From: JAIBJN01 sp963842305
GTDB taxonomy: Bacteria > Actinomycetota > Thermoleophilia > Gaiellales > Gaiellaceae
DNA: 64,000 nucleotides
Direction of reading: 5' to 3'
Assembly (NCBI GenBank): GCA_963842305.1
Contig: CAWJFW010000002.1
Coordinates: 744,001 to 808,000 of the forward strand
The notes beneath the pieces were generated by a model. It searched no databases. It had not been told where the DNA came from and saw nothing but the letters and a program-made list of their open reading frames with translations. Position numbers and translations under genes: made by a program. Shown here piece by piece: positions 16,246-25,535 of this stretch (positions within the stretch are counted from its first letter, which is position 1; each line of letters starts with the position of its first letter).

Positions 16246-19071
16246 GTGCGCCGCTATCTCCTCATCCTGCTCGTCCTTCTTCGGTGCCATGGCGGCGGTC
16301 GTCACGCTCGGCTTCTTCCGCTCGCCGACCCTCGGCCTCGACCTGCAGGGCGGGCTGGAGGTCGTGCTCGAGGCGCGTCCCGAGGCCGGGCAGGAGCTGA
16401 CGGCCGACGACCTCGATCGCTCCGTGGAGATCATCCGCGATCGCGTCGACAAGATCGGTGTCTCCGAGCCGGAGATCCGCAAGCAGGGCGACAACCAGAT
16501 CGCCGTCGACCTTGCGGGGGTCTTCGATGCGACCCGCGCGACCGAGATCATCGGCCAGACTGCGCAGCTCGCCTTCTACGACCTCCAGGGCGATGTGGAG
16601 CCCGTCTCCTCCGACGGCAACGGGAACCCAGTGCCGAGTGCGACGCTCCTCCCGCTCCTCACGAAGGAGAGCGACCTGCCGGAGGGGACGACCGCGCGCG
16701 AGTGGTACCTCTACGGGGACGAGAAGGAGCGTCTTGCAGGGCCCGGCGGCGACGAAGGAGCAGCTCCTCCAGCAGGTGGAAGGAGGCAAGCCGCCGGACG
16801 GCTCGGAGTTCTACGTCGTGCCGAGCAACCAGGCGGTCCTGACGTGCGGGAGCACCACCGACGATCCAGCGGCCGCGTCCCAGCCGTGTCCCGGAGGCGT
16901 CTCCGCCGCGCAGCCCTGGTACTACCTCTACAAGTACCAGCCGAACGACGCCGAGAACCCGATCCCGGAGCTGACCGGCGACGACCTCAACGCGGGCGGC
17001 ACGCGGCAGGACTTCGATTCGCAGACCGGCCAGCCGATCGTCCTCCTCGATTTCACCGACGCTGGGGCCGACAAGTTCCACGACATCACGCGGGAGCTGT
17101 CCCAGCGCGGGGCGCTCCTCGCCGCGCAGAACGGGATCACCGGTCGTGGGGACGACGCGCGCCAGTTCGCGCAGGCGTTCGCCATCGTGCTCGACAACGA
17201 GATCCGTTCCTTCCCGATCATCGACTTCACCGACCCGAACCTCGCGGACGGAATCGCGGGCGGCAGCGCTCAGATCACGGGACTCGACAGCATCGACGAG
17301 GCCAAGGATCTGGCGCTCGTGCTCCAGACGGGTGCGCTGCCCGTCGAGTTCGTCCAGGTCGAGCGGACCGAGATCTCGCCGACGCTCGGCGAGGACTCCC
17401 TGCGCGAGGCGCTCATCGCCGGCATCGGCGGGCTGATCGCGGTCGCCTTCTTCCTGCTGCTCTTCTACCGCTTCCTCGGCGTCATCGCGATCATCGGGCT
17501 CGCAATCTACGGCGTCCTGCTCTACGGGGCGATCCTCCTCTTCAACGTCACGCTCACGCTTCCCGGGATCGCCGGGATCATCCTCACGATCGGCGTCGCG
17601 GCAGACGCGAACGTCGTCATCTTCGAGCGCATCAAGGAGGAGGTGCGCGCGGGCAAATCTGTCCGCGCCGCGATCGCGACCGGCTATCGCAAGGGCTTCG
17701 GGACGATCGTCGACGCGAATGCGGTGACGGCGATCACCGCGGCCGTCCTCTTCATGGTTGCCACGGGTGGCGTCAAGGGATTCGCGCTCATGCTGCTTCT
17801 CGGGACGGGCATCTCGATGATCACCGCCGTCGCAGGCACGCGCGCGCTGCTCGGTCTACTCGGCGGCTTCCGCTGGTTCGACAATCCGGCCTTCATGGGC
17901 GCGACCGCCCAGCAGATTCCGTCCTGGCAGAAGATCGACTTCATCGGGCGGCGAAAGGTGTGGTTCGCGATCTCCGGCACCGTCGTCCTCGTGAGCCTCG
18001 TGTCGCTCGGGGTCAGGGGCCTCAACCTTGGGATCGACTTCGAGGGCGGCAGCCAGGTCGGCTTCGAGACGCCGACGGCCCACACCGTCCAGGAGATCCG
18101 AGGCGATACGGCTTCGATCGCGGGCGCCGACGCGGTCATCCAAGGGCGCGGGGCGGAGACCAACGGCGCCTACAGCGAGTTCCAGATCAAGACGGACTCT
18201 CTCACAGCGGCCGAGCAGGTCGAGCTGCGCCAGACGCTCACCAACGATCTCCAGGCCGAGTCGATCGGGTTCAAGAACGTCTCGGCGAGCTTCAGCCGGC
18301 AGATCCTCCAGAGCGCGCTCATCGCCATCGTTGCCTCGCTGGTCCTCATCGTCCTCTACGTCACGCTGCGCTTCGAGTTCAAGTTCGCGGTGCCGGTGCT
18401 CGTCGCGCTGCTCCACGACATCCTCATCACCCTCGGGGTCTACTCCCTGACCGGGCGCGAGGTGACGACCTCGACGGTGGCGGCCGTCCTCACCGTCCTC
18501 GGCTACTCGATCTACGACACGATCATCATCTTCGACCGTGTGCGCGAGAACATTCCGCTCATGCGGAAGTCGAGCTTCGCGGCCATCGCCAACCAGTCTC
18601 TCTGGGAAACGATCCGGCGCTCGCTCGCCACGACGTTCATCACGCTTCTCCCGGTCGCCTCGCTGCTCGTGTTCGGCGGCGACACGCTGAAGGACTTCGC
18701 GTTCGCGCTCCTCGTCGGAATCGCGTCGGGCGCCTACTCGACGATTTTCATCGCCACGCCGCTCCTCGTCATCCTCAAGGAGCGGGAGCCCGAGTACGAG
18801 CGCCGAAAGGACGCGGGGCTGCAGGAGAAGCTCGAGACGGTCGGCGAGCAGTCCGCGCCGAGGGCCGAAGGAGTCGAGGCGGAGCCGGAGCCCGAGATCG
18901 AGCCGGCGCTCGAGCAGGAGGAGGCCGCGGCAGCCGGGGCGGTTGCGGAAAACGGAGAGCCGGCTCCTGCCGAGCCGGCCGCGGGCGGGAGACGGAGCCA
19001 AGGACCCCGCAGCCCGGCGAGAGGCACGGCGAAAGCGACGACGCGCGAGGCCGCATGGCCGAGCCCGATAG
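16246..19071 (+). CDS. secDF: Fused SecD-SecF protein-export motor (three one-base frameshifts)
   Basis: After removing one extra base near 16279-16282, 16742-16744 (CCC) and 18987-18989 (GGG), this is one protein of about 940 residues. It starts RRYLLILLVLLGAMAAVVTL, then SecD (LGLDLQGGLEVVLEA, VEIIRDRVDKIGVSEPEI, VAADANVVIFERIKEE) runs without a stop into SecF (KIDFIGRRKVWFAISG, GLNLGIDFEGGSQVGF, YSIYDTIIIFDRVREN). The corrected C-terminus ends in the basic tail RKRRRARPHGRAR and a TAG that overlaps the next gene by 17 bases. SecDF uses the proton gradient to pull proteins out on the outer membrane face. It is essential or nearly so, hence assembly error is likelier than decay. Confidence 0.9.
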
Positions 19072-19396
19072 CAATTCCGACCGCTCGCTCCGCTCGACGG
19101 CGGAGGAGCTGCTCCTGGCGGGCGTCGGCGTCGTCGCGCTGACGAAGGAGCGAACCGAGGAGCTCGTCGACGAGCTCGTCGGCAAGGGGAAGGTGAGCCG
19201 CGAGGAGGCCCGCACGATCGTCGACGACGTCGTCGGGCGCTGGCGCGGCGAGGCGCTTCGAGTCGGTGAGCGCGCGAGCGCGACGTTCTCGGGGCTCTTC
19301 CGCGAGCTGGGGCTCGTCACGCGACGCGAATACGAGGAGCTCGAGCTCCGCCTCGCTCAGCTCGAGCATCGGCTGCGGCTGGTCGAGAAGGAGTGA
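19055..19396 (+). CDS. Phasin-like coiled-coil protein
   Basis: The 113-residue protein is helical: TAEELLLAGVGVVALTKE, then ELVGKGKVSREEARTIVDD, and a C-terminal coiled coil (EYEELELRLAQLEHRLRL). This layout resembles the phasin/PhaI family, which coats polyhydroxyalkanoate granules, but similar proteins also occur without PHA genes. The start lies inside the last codons of the corrected secDF, with GAGG five bases upstream. The UbiB/ABC1 kinase gene follows four bases after its stop, so the two are probably co-translated. Confidence 0.7.
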   Translation: MAEPDSNSDRSLRSTAEELLLAGVGVVALTKERTEELVDELVGKGKVSREEARTIVDDVVGRWRGEALRVGERASATFSGLFRELGLVTRREYEELELRLAQLEHRLRLVEKE

Positions 19397-19400
19397 GGAC

Positions 19401-21071
19401 GTGAGCTCCCGGCCCGCAGTGCGGCAGCTGGGGCGCATGTCCGAGATCGCCCAGGTCGCGGCCAAGCACGGGTTCGGATACCTGTTCGAGACCCGTGGCC
19501 CGTCTATCGTGCGCAGCCGCCTGGGCCGCGAGGTCGAGGTCGATCCGGAAGGGTCGTCGCGGGGCCAGCGCCTGCGCGAGATGCTCGACGAGCTCGGGCC
19601 GACCTTCGTCAAGTTCGGCCAGCTTCTCTCGACCCGTCCGGACATCGTTCCGCCGGACATCGTGTTCGAGCTGAAGGCGCTCCAGGACGCGGTCACGCCC
19701 TTCCCGTTCGAACAGGCGCGAGAGGTCGTCGAGGAGGACCTCGGCCTGACGCTCGAGCAGCTCTATCTCGAGTTCGACGAGACGCCGATCGCGGCCGCGT
19801 CCATCGGACAGGTCCACCGCGCCACGCTTCCGAACGGGCGCCACGTGGTCGTCAAGGTGCAGCGGCCCAACGCGCCGCGGCAGATCGAGGCGGACCTCGA
19901 GCTCATGTACCAGCTCGCCAGGATCGCGCGCGAGCGCATTCGCGCCCTCGAGTTCATCGATACCGTCGCCGTCGTCGATGAGTTCGCGCGCTCGATCAGG
20001 CAGGAGCTCGACTACCGCATCGAGGCGCGAAACGCCGAGCAGTTCCACCGGAACTTCGCCGGGTATCCACACGTGCGCGTGCCGCGGATCTTCTGGAGCT
20101 ACTCGGGCTCGCGCGTGGTGACGCTGGAGCTGCTCGAGGGCGTGCAGCTCCGGGACATCGACGTGGAGCGATACACGATGTCCGAGCGCCGCCAGGTCGC
20201 CTACCGCATCGCAGAGACGTGGATGGCGATGATCTTCCGCCACGGCTTCTTCCACGCGGACCCCCACCCGGCGAACATCCTCGTCCTCGAGCAATCCGAC
20301 CAGATCGGGCTGGTCGACTTCGGGACCGCGGGTCAGCTCGCGCCGGACGACTCGTCGAAGCTGACCGGGCTCTTCATCGAGGTCGTAAACCAGAACGTCG
20401 AGGCGATTCCGCGACGGCTCGCCTCTCTCGGCGTCCGCTACCCGAAGGAGCGCGAGGAGGAGTTCGTCGCCGAGCTCCGCGCGATCTTCGACCGCTACTA
20501 CGGGGCAAGCCTGTCCGAAATCGATCCGATCCAGGTCATCCGGGAGGCATTCGCGCTCATCTACCGCATGCAGCTCACGCTGCCGACCCGCTTCATCCTG
20601 CTCGACCGGGCGATCGCCACGCTCGGCTCCGTCGGTATCGAGCTGTACCCGGACTTCAACGTCTTCGAGGTGGCGAAGCCGTACGCACGCGAGCTGATGA
20701 TCGAGCGCTTCACCCCGCAACGGGTGGCCGCGCGAGCGCAGAACGAAGCGCGCAACTACGCGAACATGTTCCTGGAGATGCCGTACCAGCTCCACGACAT
20801 CCTGGAGGAGGTACGGGACGGCCAGATCGAGGTCGGGTTTCGCCACCAGGGCCTCGACGACCTGATCAAGCGCATGGACATCGTCTTCAATCGCCTCGGC
20901 ATCGCCATGGTCGCGGTCGGCGGCGCGGTGACGTCCGGGATCCTCGCCGCGACGATCGAGGGCGGTATTCAGATCCTCGGCGTTCCGCTGATCGCCGCGA
21001 TCGGGCTGTTCATGTCGACTCTTCTCAGCATCTGGCTCGTCTGGGGCGTTCTGCGCTCGGGCCGGCTCTAG
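19401..21071 (+). CDS. UbiB/ABC1/ADCK-family atypical kinase
   Basis: The 556-residue protein has the ABC1 hallmarks: KxGQ motif in GPTFVKFGQLLSTRPD, Ala-rich loop AAASIGQVHRA, the VVVKVQRP lysine, the HADPHPANIL catalytic loop and DFG in LVDFGTAG. Two membrane helices end it (VAVGGAVTSGILAATI and IGLFMSTLLSIWLVWGVL). Members support ubiquinone or other isoprenoid-lipid metabolism by ATPase/kinase-like action at membranes. GTG 19401 follows an AAGGAGTGAGG Shine-Dalgarno. The pairing with a phasin-like gene points to a lipid-body or membrane-lipid role, which is inference. Confidence 0.92.
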   Translation: MSSRPAVRQLGRMSEIAQVAAKHGFGYLFETRGPSIVRSRLGREVEVDPEGSSRGQRLREMLDELGPTFVKFGQLLSTRPDIVPPDIVFELKALQDAVTPFPFEQAREVVEEDLGLTLEQLYLEFDETPIAAASIGQVHRATLPNGRHVVVKVQRPNAPRQIEADLELMYQLARIARERIRALEFIDTVAVVDEFARSIRQELDYRIEARNAEQFHRNFAGYPHVRVPRIFWSYSGSRVVTLELLEGVQLRDIDVERYTMSERRQVAYRIAETWMAMIFRHGFFHADPHPANILVLEQSDQIGLVDFGTAGQLAPDDSSKLTGLFIEVVNQNVEAIPRRLASLGVRYPKEREEEFVAELRAIFDRYYGASLSEIDPIQVIREAFALIYRMQLTLPTRFILLDRAIATLGSVGIELYPDFNVFEVAKPYARELMIERFTPQRVAARAQNEARNYANMFLEMPYQLHDILEEVRDGQIEVGFRHQGLDDLIKRMDIVFNRLGIAMVAVGGAVTSGILAATIEGGIQILGVPLIAAIGLFMSTLLSIWLVWGVLRSGRL

Positions 21072-21126
21072 AGTCCGGCACATTCTCGTAGGGAGGAGCC
21101 GTCCGCCGGGGCGCGAAGCGGAGACC

Positions 21127-21240
21127 ATGCACGTCCTTCTCTGGTGGCGGCGGCGCAGGATTCTCAGGGCCTGGCGTCGCGGGACGATCGACTACGCACA
21201 GGCCCGCTGGCGGTACGAGCGCCTCGCGCGCGGGCTGTAG
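21127..21240 (+). CDS. Possible 37-residue basic peptide
   Basis: A short frame with GGAG four bases before its ATG encodes a Trp/Arg-rich peptide (LLWWRRRRILRAWRR, then DYAQARWRYERLARGL). It lies 55 bases after the UbiB gene. Similar short Trp/Arg peptides could be membrane-associated, but a chance frame in GC-rich DNA is possible. I recognise no family. Confidence 0.3.
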   Translation: MHVLLWWRRRRILRAWRRGTIDYAQARWRYERLARGL

Positions 21241-21432
21241 TCGTCCCGTCCGGACGCCCGGGCATCTCCGGCGCGAGCGCTAGAAGAGGGGAAGTCCGGA
21301 GGAGGGGAGGGCGCAATCCGTGAGGCCGAGCTCGATCCCTCGCGGAGGGCCGCGGTCGCTCGGCAAGGTGCCTGCGGAACGCCGTCACGGTTTCGCGTCG
21401 AAGGACATCTACCCGCGGACGGAAGCGGTTGC

Positions 21433-21438
21433 TAGCGT
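21433..21438 (+). promoter_or_regulatory. -10 hexamer of a leaderless promoter for the orphan regulator
   Basis: TAGCGT, 8 bases before the ATG at 21447. It ends the 206-base spacer 21241-21446, which otherwise holds only a purine-rich tract (about 21282-21312). Confidence 0.45.
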
Positions 21439-21446
21439 CGGCGGCG

Positions 21447-22145
21447 ATGCACGAGGCGGTCTTGCTGGTCGAACGGGAAGCTCCGATGCGGGATCACCTC
21501 TCACGCCAGCTCGCCGACGACGGCTTTGCGGTATTCGCCGCCGACCATGCCGCCGCCGCGCTCGATCTGATCGAATCGAGGCGTCCGGATCTCGTCCTGC
21601 TGGACGCGATCCTGCCGGACGCGTCAGGGTTCGAGGTCTGCGGGCGCTTGCGGGCGGGGGAGCCGGGCCGCGCGTGGAATCGCGACGTTCCCGTGATCAT
21701 GGTGAGTGCCCGGGGCGATCCGTCGGACCGAATGCGGGGCTTTGCGCGCGGCGCGGACGACTATGTCGTGCGGCCGTTCGTCTACGAGGAGCTCGTCGCC
21801 CGCATGCGCGCCGTCCTGCGCCGGACCGCGCGCCCGCCTCATCCGCGGGTGGCCGTCGGAGATCTCGAGATCGACCTCGCGTCGCGCGTTGTCCGCGTCG
21901 GAGGCGATCCGGTGCAGCTCTCGGCTAAGGAGTTCGATCTGCTCGTGGCGCTCGCCGAGGACCCCGAGCGGGTCTTCCGCAAGGAGGAGCTCCTGCGCGA
22001 CGTTTGGGGATTCAGGTCCCTCGGTCGCACCCGAACCTTGGATTCCCACGCGAGCCGCCTCCGCCGCAAGCTGAACGCGAACGGCGAGAACGGGTACGTG
22101 GTCAACGTGTGGGGCGTGGGTTACCGCCTTGTGGCCGCCGCCTGA
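21447..22145 (+). CDS. Atypical OmpR-type response regulator
   Basis: The 232-residue protein has a receiver with the phospho-acceptor Asp in LVLLDAILPDASG and Ser in VIMVSARG, then a winged helix (SAKEFDLLVALAEDPERVF, RTLDSHASRLRRKLN, VWGVGYRLV). Two receiver features are off: the acidic pair is VERE instead of xDD/xDE, and the conserved Lys is Arg (VVRPFVYEE). It may be phosphorylated poorly or act without phosphate. No kinase gene is adjacent, so it is an orphan. TAGCGT lies 8 bases before ATG 21447, suggesting a leaderless mRNA. Confidence 0.88.
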   Translation: MHEAVLLVEREAPMRDHLSRQLADDGFAVFAADHAAAALDLIESRRPDLVLLDAILPDASGFEVCGRLRAGEPGRAWNRDVPVIMVSARGDPSDRMRGFARGADDYVVRPFVYEELVARMRAVLRRTARPPHPRVAVGDLEIDLASRVVRVGGDPVQLSAKEFDLLVALAEDPERVFRKEELLRDVWGFRSLGRTRTLDSHASRLRRKLNANGENGYVVNVWGVGYRLVAAA

Positions 22146-22180
22146 CGCACGTCGCCCTTGAGCGAACGACGGTTCGGCGG

Positions 22181-22186
22181 TAGCCT
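22181..22186 (+). promoter_or_regulatory. -10 hexamer of a leaderless promoter for the SBBP/RTX protein
   Basis: TAGCCT, 7 bases before GTG 22194. It supports that start over the upstream TTG at 22158. Confidence 0.45.
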
Positions 22187-22193
22187 CGATGAC

Positions 22194-24560
22194 GTGCGGC
22201 GGGGTCATGCCTTAGCGGCGGCGACCTTCGTCATGTTGGTCGCCCTGAATGCCGCCTCCCTTTCGGCGGGCGCGCCGGCGCGACCGCCTCCGGGCCCGGC
22301 ATCGGAGGGCCGACCTACGTCGCTTGTTCGTGCGGCCGACGCAACGCGGCGCATCCCCCTCTCGTTCGTCAGGAACCGCGGCCAGATCCGCGGGCCGGTC
22401 GACTACTACGCGGAGGGGTCGAGGCGCTCGGTGTACGTCGGCGCGTCGGGTGTCACATTCGGCTTGACCGGCTCGAGGGCTGCTACGGCCGACGCTCCCA
22501 GCAGACGCTGGCTCGTGAAGCTCGCCTTCCGGGGAGAGCGCCGGGGCGTGCACCCCGTCGCGAGGCACAGGCTCCCAGGGGTCGTCTCCTACTTCTCCGG
22601 GCGCCGCTCGAACTGGCAGACAGACATTCCGCTCTTCGCGCGCCTCGTCTACCGGAACCTGTGGCCCGGAGTCGATCTCGCCCTGGCCGGCTCGGCGAAC
22701 CGCTTGAAGTACGAGTTCATCGTCCATCCCCGTGCGGACGTGCGGGATATTCGCCTTGCGTATCGCGGTGCGCGTTCTGTCCGGCTCATTGCCCCGGGCC
22801 GGCTCCGGGTGGGCACGCCCGTCGGCGGCTTCTCCGACGCCCGGCCCGTTGCCTTCCAGCGCACGACGGGGCAGCGGACAGCGGTTTCGGCCTCCTACGA
22901 GCTGACCGGCAAGAACGGGGTCAAGCGGGGGTTCGGCTTCGACGTCGGCTCGTACGATCCGCACACGACGCTTGTGATCGATCCCGCCGTCTTCATCCAC
23001 TCGGGCTTCATCGGCGGAAGCCGGAGCGAGGGCGGCAACGGGGTTGCCGTCGACGCGGCGGGGAGCGCCTACGTGGTCGGGACGACGAACTCCAGTCCGC
23101 CGACCTTCCCGACGAAGGTCGGGCCCGACCTCACCTACGGCGGTCAACGAGATGCCTTTGTTGCCAAAGTCAGCCCCTCGGGCACGCGACTCGTTTATGC
23201 GGGCTACATCGGCGGCCAGGCGTTCGAGAACGGCGCCGCCGTGGCGGTGGACCCAACCGGGAACGCCTACGTGACGGGAACGACGTCTTCGGGCCCGGGA
23301 AGCTTCCCTGTGACCGGCGGCCCCGACCTCACCTACAACGGCGGGAGCGACGCCTTCGTGGCCAAGGTCGACGCGTCCGGGACCGGCCTCGACTACGCCG
23401 GCTACGTGGGCGGTGATTCGACCGAGAACGCCACGGGCATCGCCGTAGACGGCTCCGGTCAGGCGTACCTGACGGGCTGGACTTTCTCCGACGAGAGCAG
23501 CTTCCCGGTGGCGGTCGGCCCCGACCTCACGTTCAACAGCGGACCCGGTGCTCTAAGCGATGCCTACGTCGCCAAGGTCGCCGCCTCGGGCGCCGACCTC
23601 GACTACGCCGGATACATTGGCGGCGACCTCGACGACACCGGGAACGACGTCGCCGTGGACGGTTCGGGGAATGCCTACGTCACCGGCACCACCGATGCCG
23701 AGAGCGGCTTCCCGTTGCTGGTCGGCCCGGACCTCATCTTCAACGGCCGCCCTGACGCCTTCATCACCAAGGTCAACGCGTCGGGCGCGGGATATGTGTA
23801 TTCGGGCTACATCGACGGCGATTCCGGGATGGGGGTGGAGGTGGACGCATCCGGAAGCGCGTACGTCGGCGGTTACACGGGCCCCGAGCTCGACGTGAGC
23901 GTGGGGCCGGATCTCACCTTCAACGGCGGCAAGGATGCTTTCGTCGCGCGCGTCATCCCTTCAGGCGCAAGCCTCGCATACGCCGGCTACATCGGCGGCA
24001 ACGGCAACGATTACGGCTTCGGCCTGGGACTCGACGGCTCGGGCCATGCCTACCTCGTTGGGGTCACGAACTCTCACGAGCGCTCGTTCCCCGTCACGAA
24101 CGGGCCCGATCCCACCCACAACGGCGGGGGTCGGGACGCGTTCGTGGCCAAGGTCGCCGCCTCGGGGGCTGGGCTGGACTACGCCGGATTCATCGCCGGC
24201 CGAGGCGACGATGTCGGCTGGAGCGTTGCGGCAACCGCCGACGGCGACGCCTTCGTCTCCGGCTTCACCTCGGGCCGGGGGTTCCCCGTGCTCGTCGGGC
24301 CGGATCGCACCTACAACGGGAAGGGCGACGGCTTCGTGACCAAGATCGGGACATGCACGATCACGGGCACCAGCGGCCGCGACGTCCTGCGGGGAACCGC
24401 GGGCGACGACGTCATCTGTGGGCTCGGAGGGCCCGACCGGCTCTCGGGAGGCAAGGGCGACGACGTGCTGTACGGCGGCCTCGGGCACGATCGCCTGACC
24501 GGCGGGGCGGGAAAGGACACCTGCGTTGGCGGAGAGCGCAGGTTCACCTGCGAGCGCTGA
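22194..24560 (+). CDS. Secreted seven-repeat SBBP propeller with C-terminal RTX repeats
   Basis: The 788-residue protein starts with an export signal (ALAAATFVMLVALNAASLSAG). A beta-rich region of about 250 residues resembles the domain that usually precedes SBBP repeats (RIPLSFVRNRGQI, YFSGRRSNWQTDIP, WPGVDLALAG). Seven repeats of 60-70 residues follow, each with a GYIGG-like start, VAVDxxGxAYVxGxT, a GPDLTYNGGxDAFVAKV-like core and SGxxLxYAG. The last 60 residues carry calcium-binding RTX motifs (GLGGPDRLSGGKGDDVL, GGLGHDRLTGGAGKDT). Seven repeats fit a closed seven-bladed propeller. Probably an exported cell-surface or released protein; the ligand is unknown. No RTX type I exporter is nearby, so Sec export is likelier. 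Confidence 0.85.
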   Translation: MRRGHALAAATFVMLVALNAASLSAGAPARPPPGPASEGRPTSLVRAADATRRIPLSFVRNRGQIRGPVDYYAEGSRRSVYVGASGVTFGLTGSRAATADAPSRRWLVKLAFRGERRGVHPVARHRLPGVVSYFSGRRSNWQTDIPLFARLVYRNLWPGVDLALAGSANRLKYEFIVHPRADVRDIRLAYRGARSVRLIAPGRLRVGTPVGGFSDARPVAFQRTTGQRTAVSASYELTGKNGVKRGFGFDVGSYDPHTTLVIDPAVFIHSGFIGGSRSEGGNGVAVDAAGSAYVVGTTNSSPPTFPTKVGPDLTYGGQRDAFVAKVSPSGTRLVYAGYIGGQAFENGAAVAVDPTGNAYVTGTTSSGPGSFPVTGGPDLTYNGGSDAFVAKVDASGTGLDYAGYVGGDSTENATGIAVDGSGQAYLTGWTFSDESSFPVAVGPDLTFNSGPGALSDAYVAKVAASGADLDYAGYIGGDLDDTGNDVAVDGSGNAYVTGTTDAESGFPLLVGPDLIFNGRPDAFITKVNASGAGYVYSGYIDGDSGMGVEVDASGSAYVGGYTGPELDVSVGPDLTFNGGKDAFVARVIPSGASLAYAGYIGGNGNDYGFGLGLDGSGHAYLVGVTNSHERSFPVTNGPDPTHNGGGRDAFVAKVAASGAGLDYAGFIAGRGDDVGWSVAATADGDAFVSGFTSGRGFPVLVGPDRTYNGKGDGFVTKIGTCTITGTSGRDVLRGTAGDDVICGLGGPDRLSGGKGDDVLYGGLGHDRLTGGAGKDTCVGGERRFTCER
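22990..24350 (+). repeat. Seven tandem coding repeats (about 180-210 bp each)
   Basis: Blade starts lie near 23000, 23200, 23399, 23609, 23804, 23984 and 24184. The most conserved DNA is the ctacatcggcgg-like start and the gacgccttcgtggccaaggt core. Blade 5 is the most diverged (GYIDGDSGMG). Confidence 0.7.
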
Positions 24561-24573
24561 GCGGAGCTCCCGG

Positions 24574-24882
24574 CTAGACGAGCAGGCGCGTCAGCGCGGT
24601 GGCGCCGGCAGCAGCCACGAGCACGGCGAGCAGGGGGGCGCGCAGGAGGATCGCGACGACGGCGGCGCCGAGACCGACGAGGCGTGCGTCGAGAACGATC
24701 TCCTCGTCTCCGCCGACCGCCTGGGTGACGACGAGGGCGGCCAGAAGGGCTGGCGCGAGCAGCGCGACGATTCCTGTCAAGTGGTCGGGTAGCGGCCGGC
24801 CTCCGAGGACCACGGGGCCCACCGACTTGAGCAGGATCGTCGCGGCCCCGACCGCGACGACGACGATCCATGCCTCGCTCAC
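24574..24882 (-). CDS. azlD: AzlD-type branched-chain amino acid exporter subunit
   Basis: The 102-residue protein has three to four membrane helices (WIVVVAVGAATILLKSVGP, IVALLAPALLAALVVTQ, LVGLGAAVVAILLRAP, LLAVLVAAAGATALTRLL). It is the small partner of AzlC. Together they export branched-chain amino acids or related compounds. Its ATG overlaps the end of azlC by four bases. It is the last gene of a four-gene minus-strand operon and converges on the SBBP gene. Confidence 0.9.
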   Translation of the reverse strand: MSEAWIVVVAVGAATILLKSVGPVVLGGRPLPDHLTGIVALLAPALLAALVVTQAVGGDEEIVLDARLVGLGAAVVAILLRAPLLAVLVAAAGATALTRLLV

Positions 24883-25535
24883 GACCGCCTCCAGCCGAGC
24901 AGGGAGGCACTCGCAGCGGCGATGATCGGGACCCCGGCCGGCGCGATCGGGAGAAGCAGCAGCGCGATGGTCCCGCCGAGCACAGCGGCTGCGAGGGCCC
25001 GCCGCGAGTGCACCTGCATCACGAGGAGGGCGAGGAAGAGCGCCGGAAACGCGGCGTCGAGACCCAGATCGAACGGGTCGCCGAGCTGATCGCCGAGGAG
25101 GACCCCCACGGCGGTGCCGGTGACCCAGGATGCGTAGAGGAGGAGGCCGGCCCCGATGAGGAGCCGCCGGTCGAAGCGGCCGTCCGGGCGCCGGGACATC
25201 GCCCAGGACTCGTCGGTGATCAGCTGAGACTCCAAAAGGCGCCTGAGCGGACTGCCGAGGAAGATCGGCGCAACCGAGACGCTGATCGGTGCGTAGCGGG
25301 CGTTCAAGAGCGAGGCGGCGACGATGGCGGAGATGACCCCGCCGCCGGCACCGAGGATCGAGGCTGCTGCGAACTGTGCCGAGCCGGCGAAGGTCGTCGC
25401 AGACATGACGATCGCCTGCAGCGCGTCGATGTCCGCGGTCGGTGCGAGTACGCCGAACGAGAGAGCGAACGCGAACGCAGCCAGCGCGATCGGGGCAATC
25501 TTCGTCGCCCCGTCGCGATAGCGGATCGTCGTCAC
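24879..25535 (-). CDS. azlC: AzlC-type branched-chain amino acid exporter subunit
   Basis: The 218-residue protein has the AzlC family pattern: ALAAFAFALSFGVLA, SATTFAGSAQFAAASIL, AASLLNARYAPISVSVAP, then ITDESWAM and further membrane helices. GTG 25535 overlaps the upstream glycosylase stop as GTGA, which fixes the start. A TTG 15 bases upstream is less likely. With AzlD it forms the exporter. The overlaps on both sides show one operon: cupin, glycosylase, azlC, azlD. Confidence 0.92.
   Translation of the reverse strand: MTTIRYRDGATKIAPIALAAFAFALSFGVLAPTADIDALQAIVMSATTFAGSAQFAAASILGAGGGVISAIVAASLLNARYAPISVSVAPIFLGSPLRRLLESQLITDESWAMSRRPDGRFDRRLLIGAGLLLYASWVTGTAVGVLLGDQLGDPFDLGLDAAFPALFLALLVMQVHSRRALAAAVLGGTIALLLLPIAPAGVPIIAAASASLLGWRRS

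Noticed and set aside
17856..19001. A 381-codon minus-strand open frame over secF, very rich in Arg, Glu and Asp.
   Set aside because: Composition is that of antisense GC-rich code and no start signal or family pattern is seen.
21282..21312. Purine-rich AGAGGGGAAGTCCGGAGG-like tract resembling the conserved start of RNase P RNA.
   Set aside because: Only this short stretch matches. The rest of the 206-base spacer lacks the other conserved RNase P regions and is too short. A reading frame following it (from GTG 21320) is Arg/Pro-rich and looks like a shadow of the response regulator.
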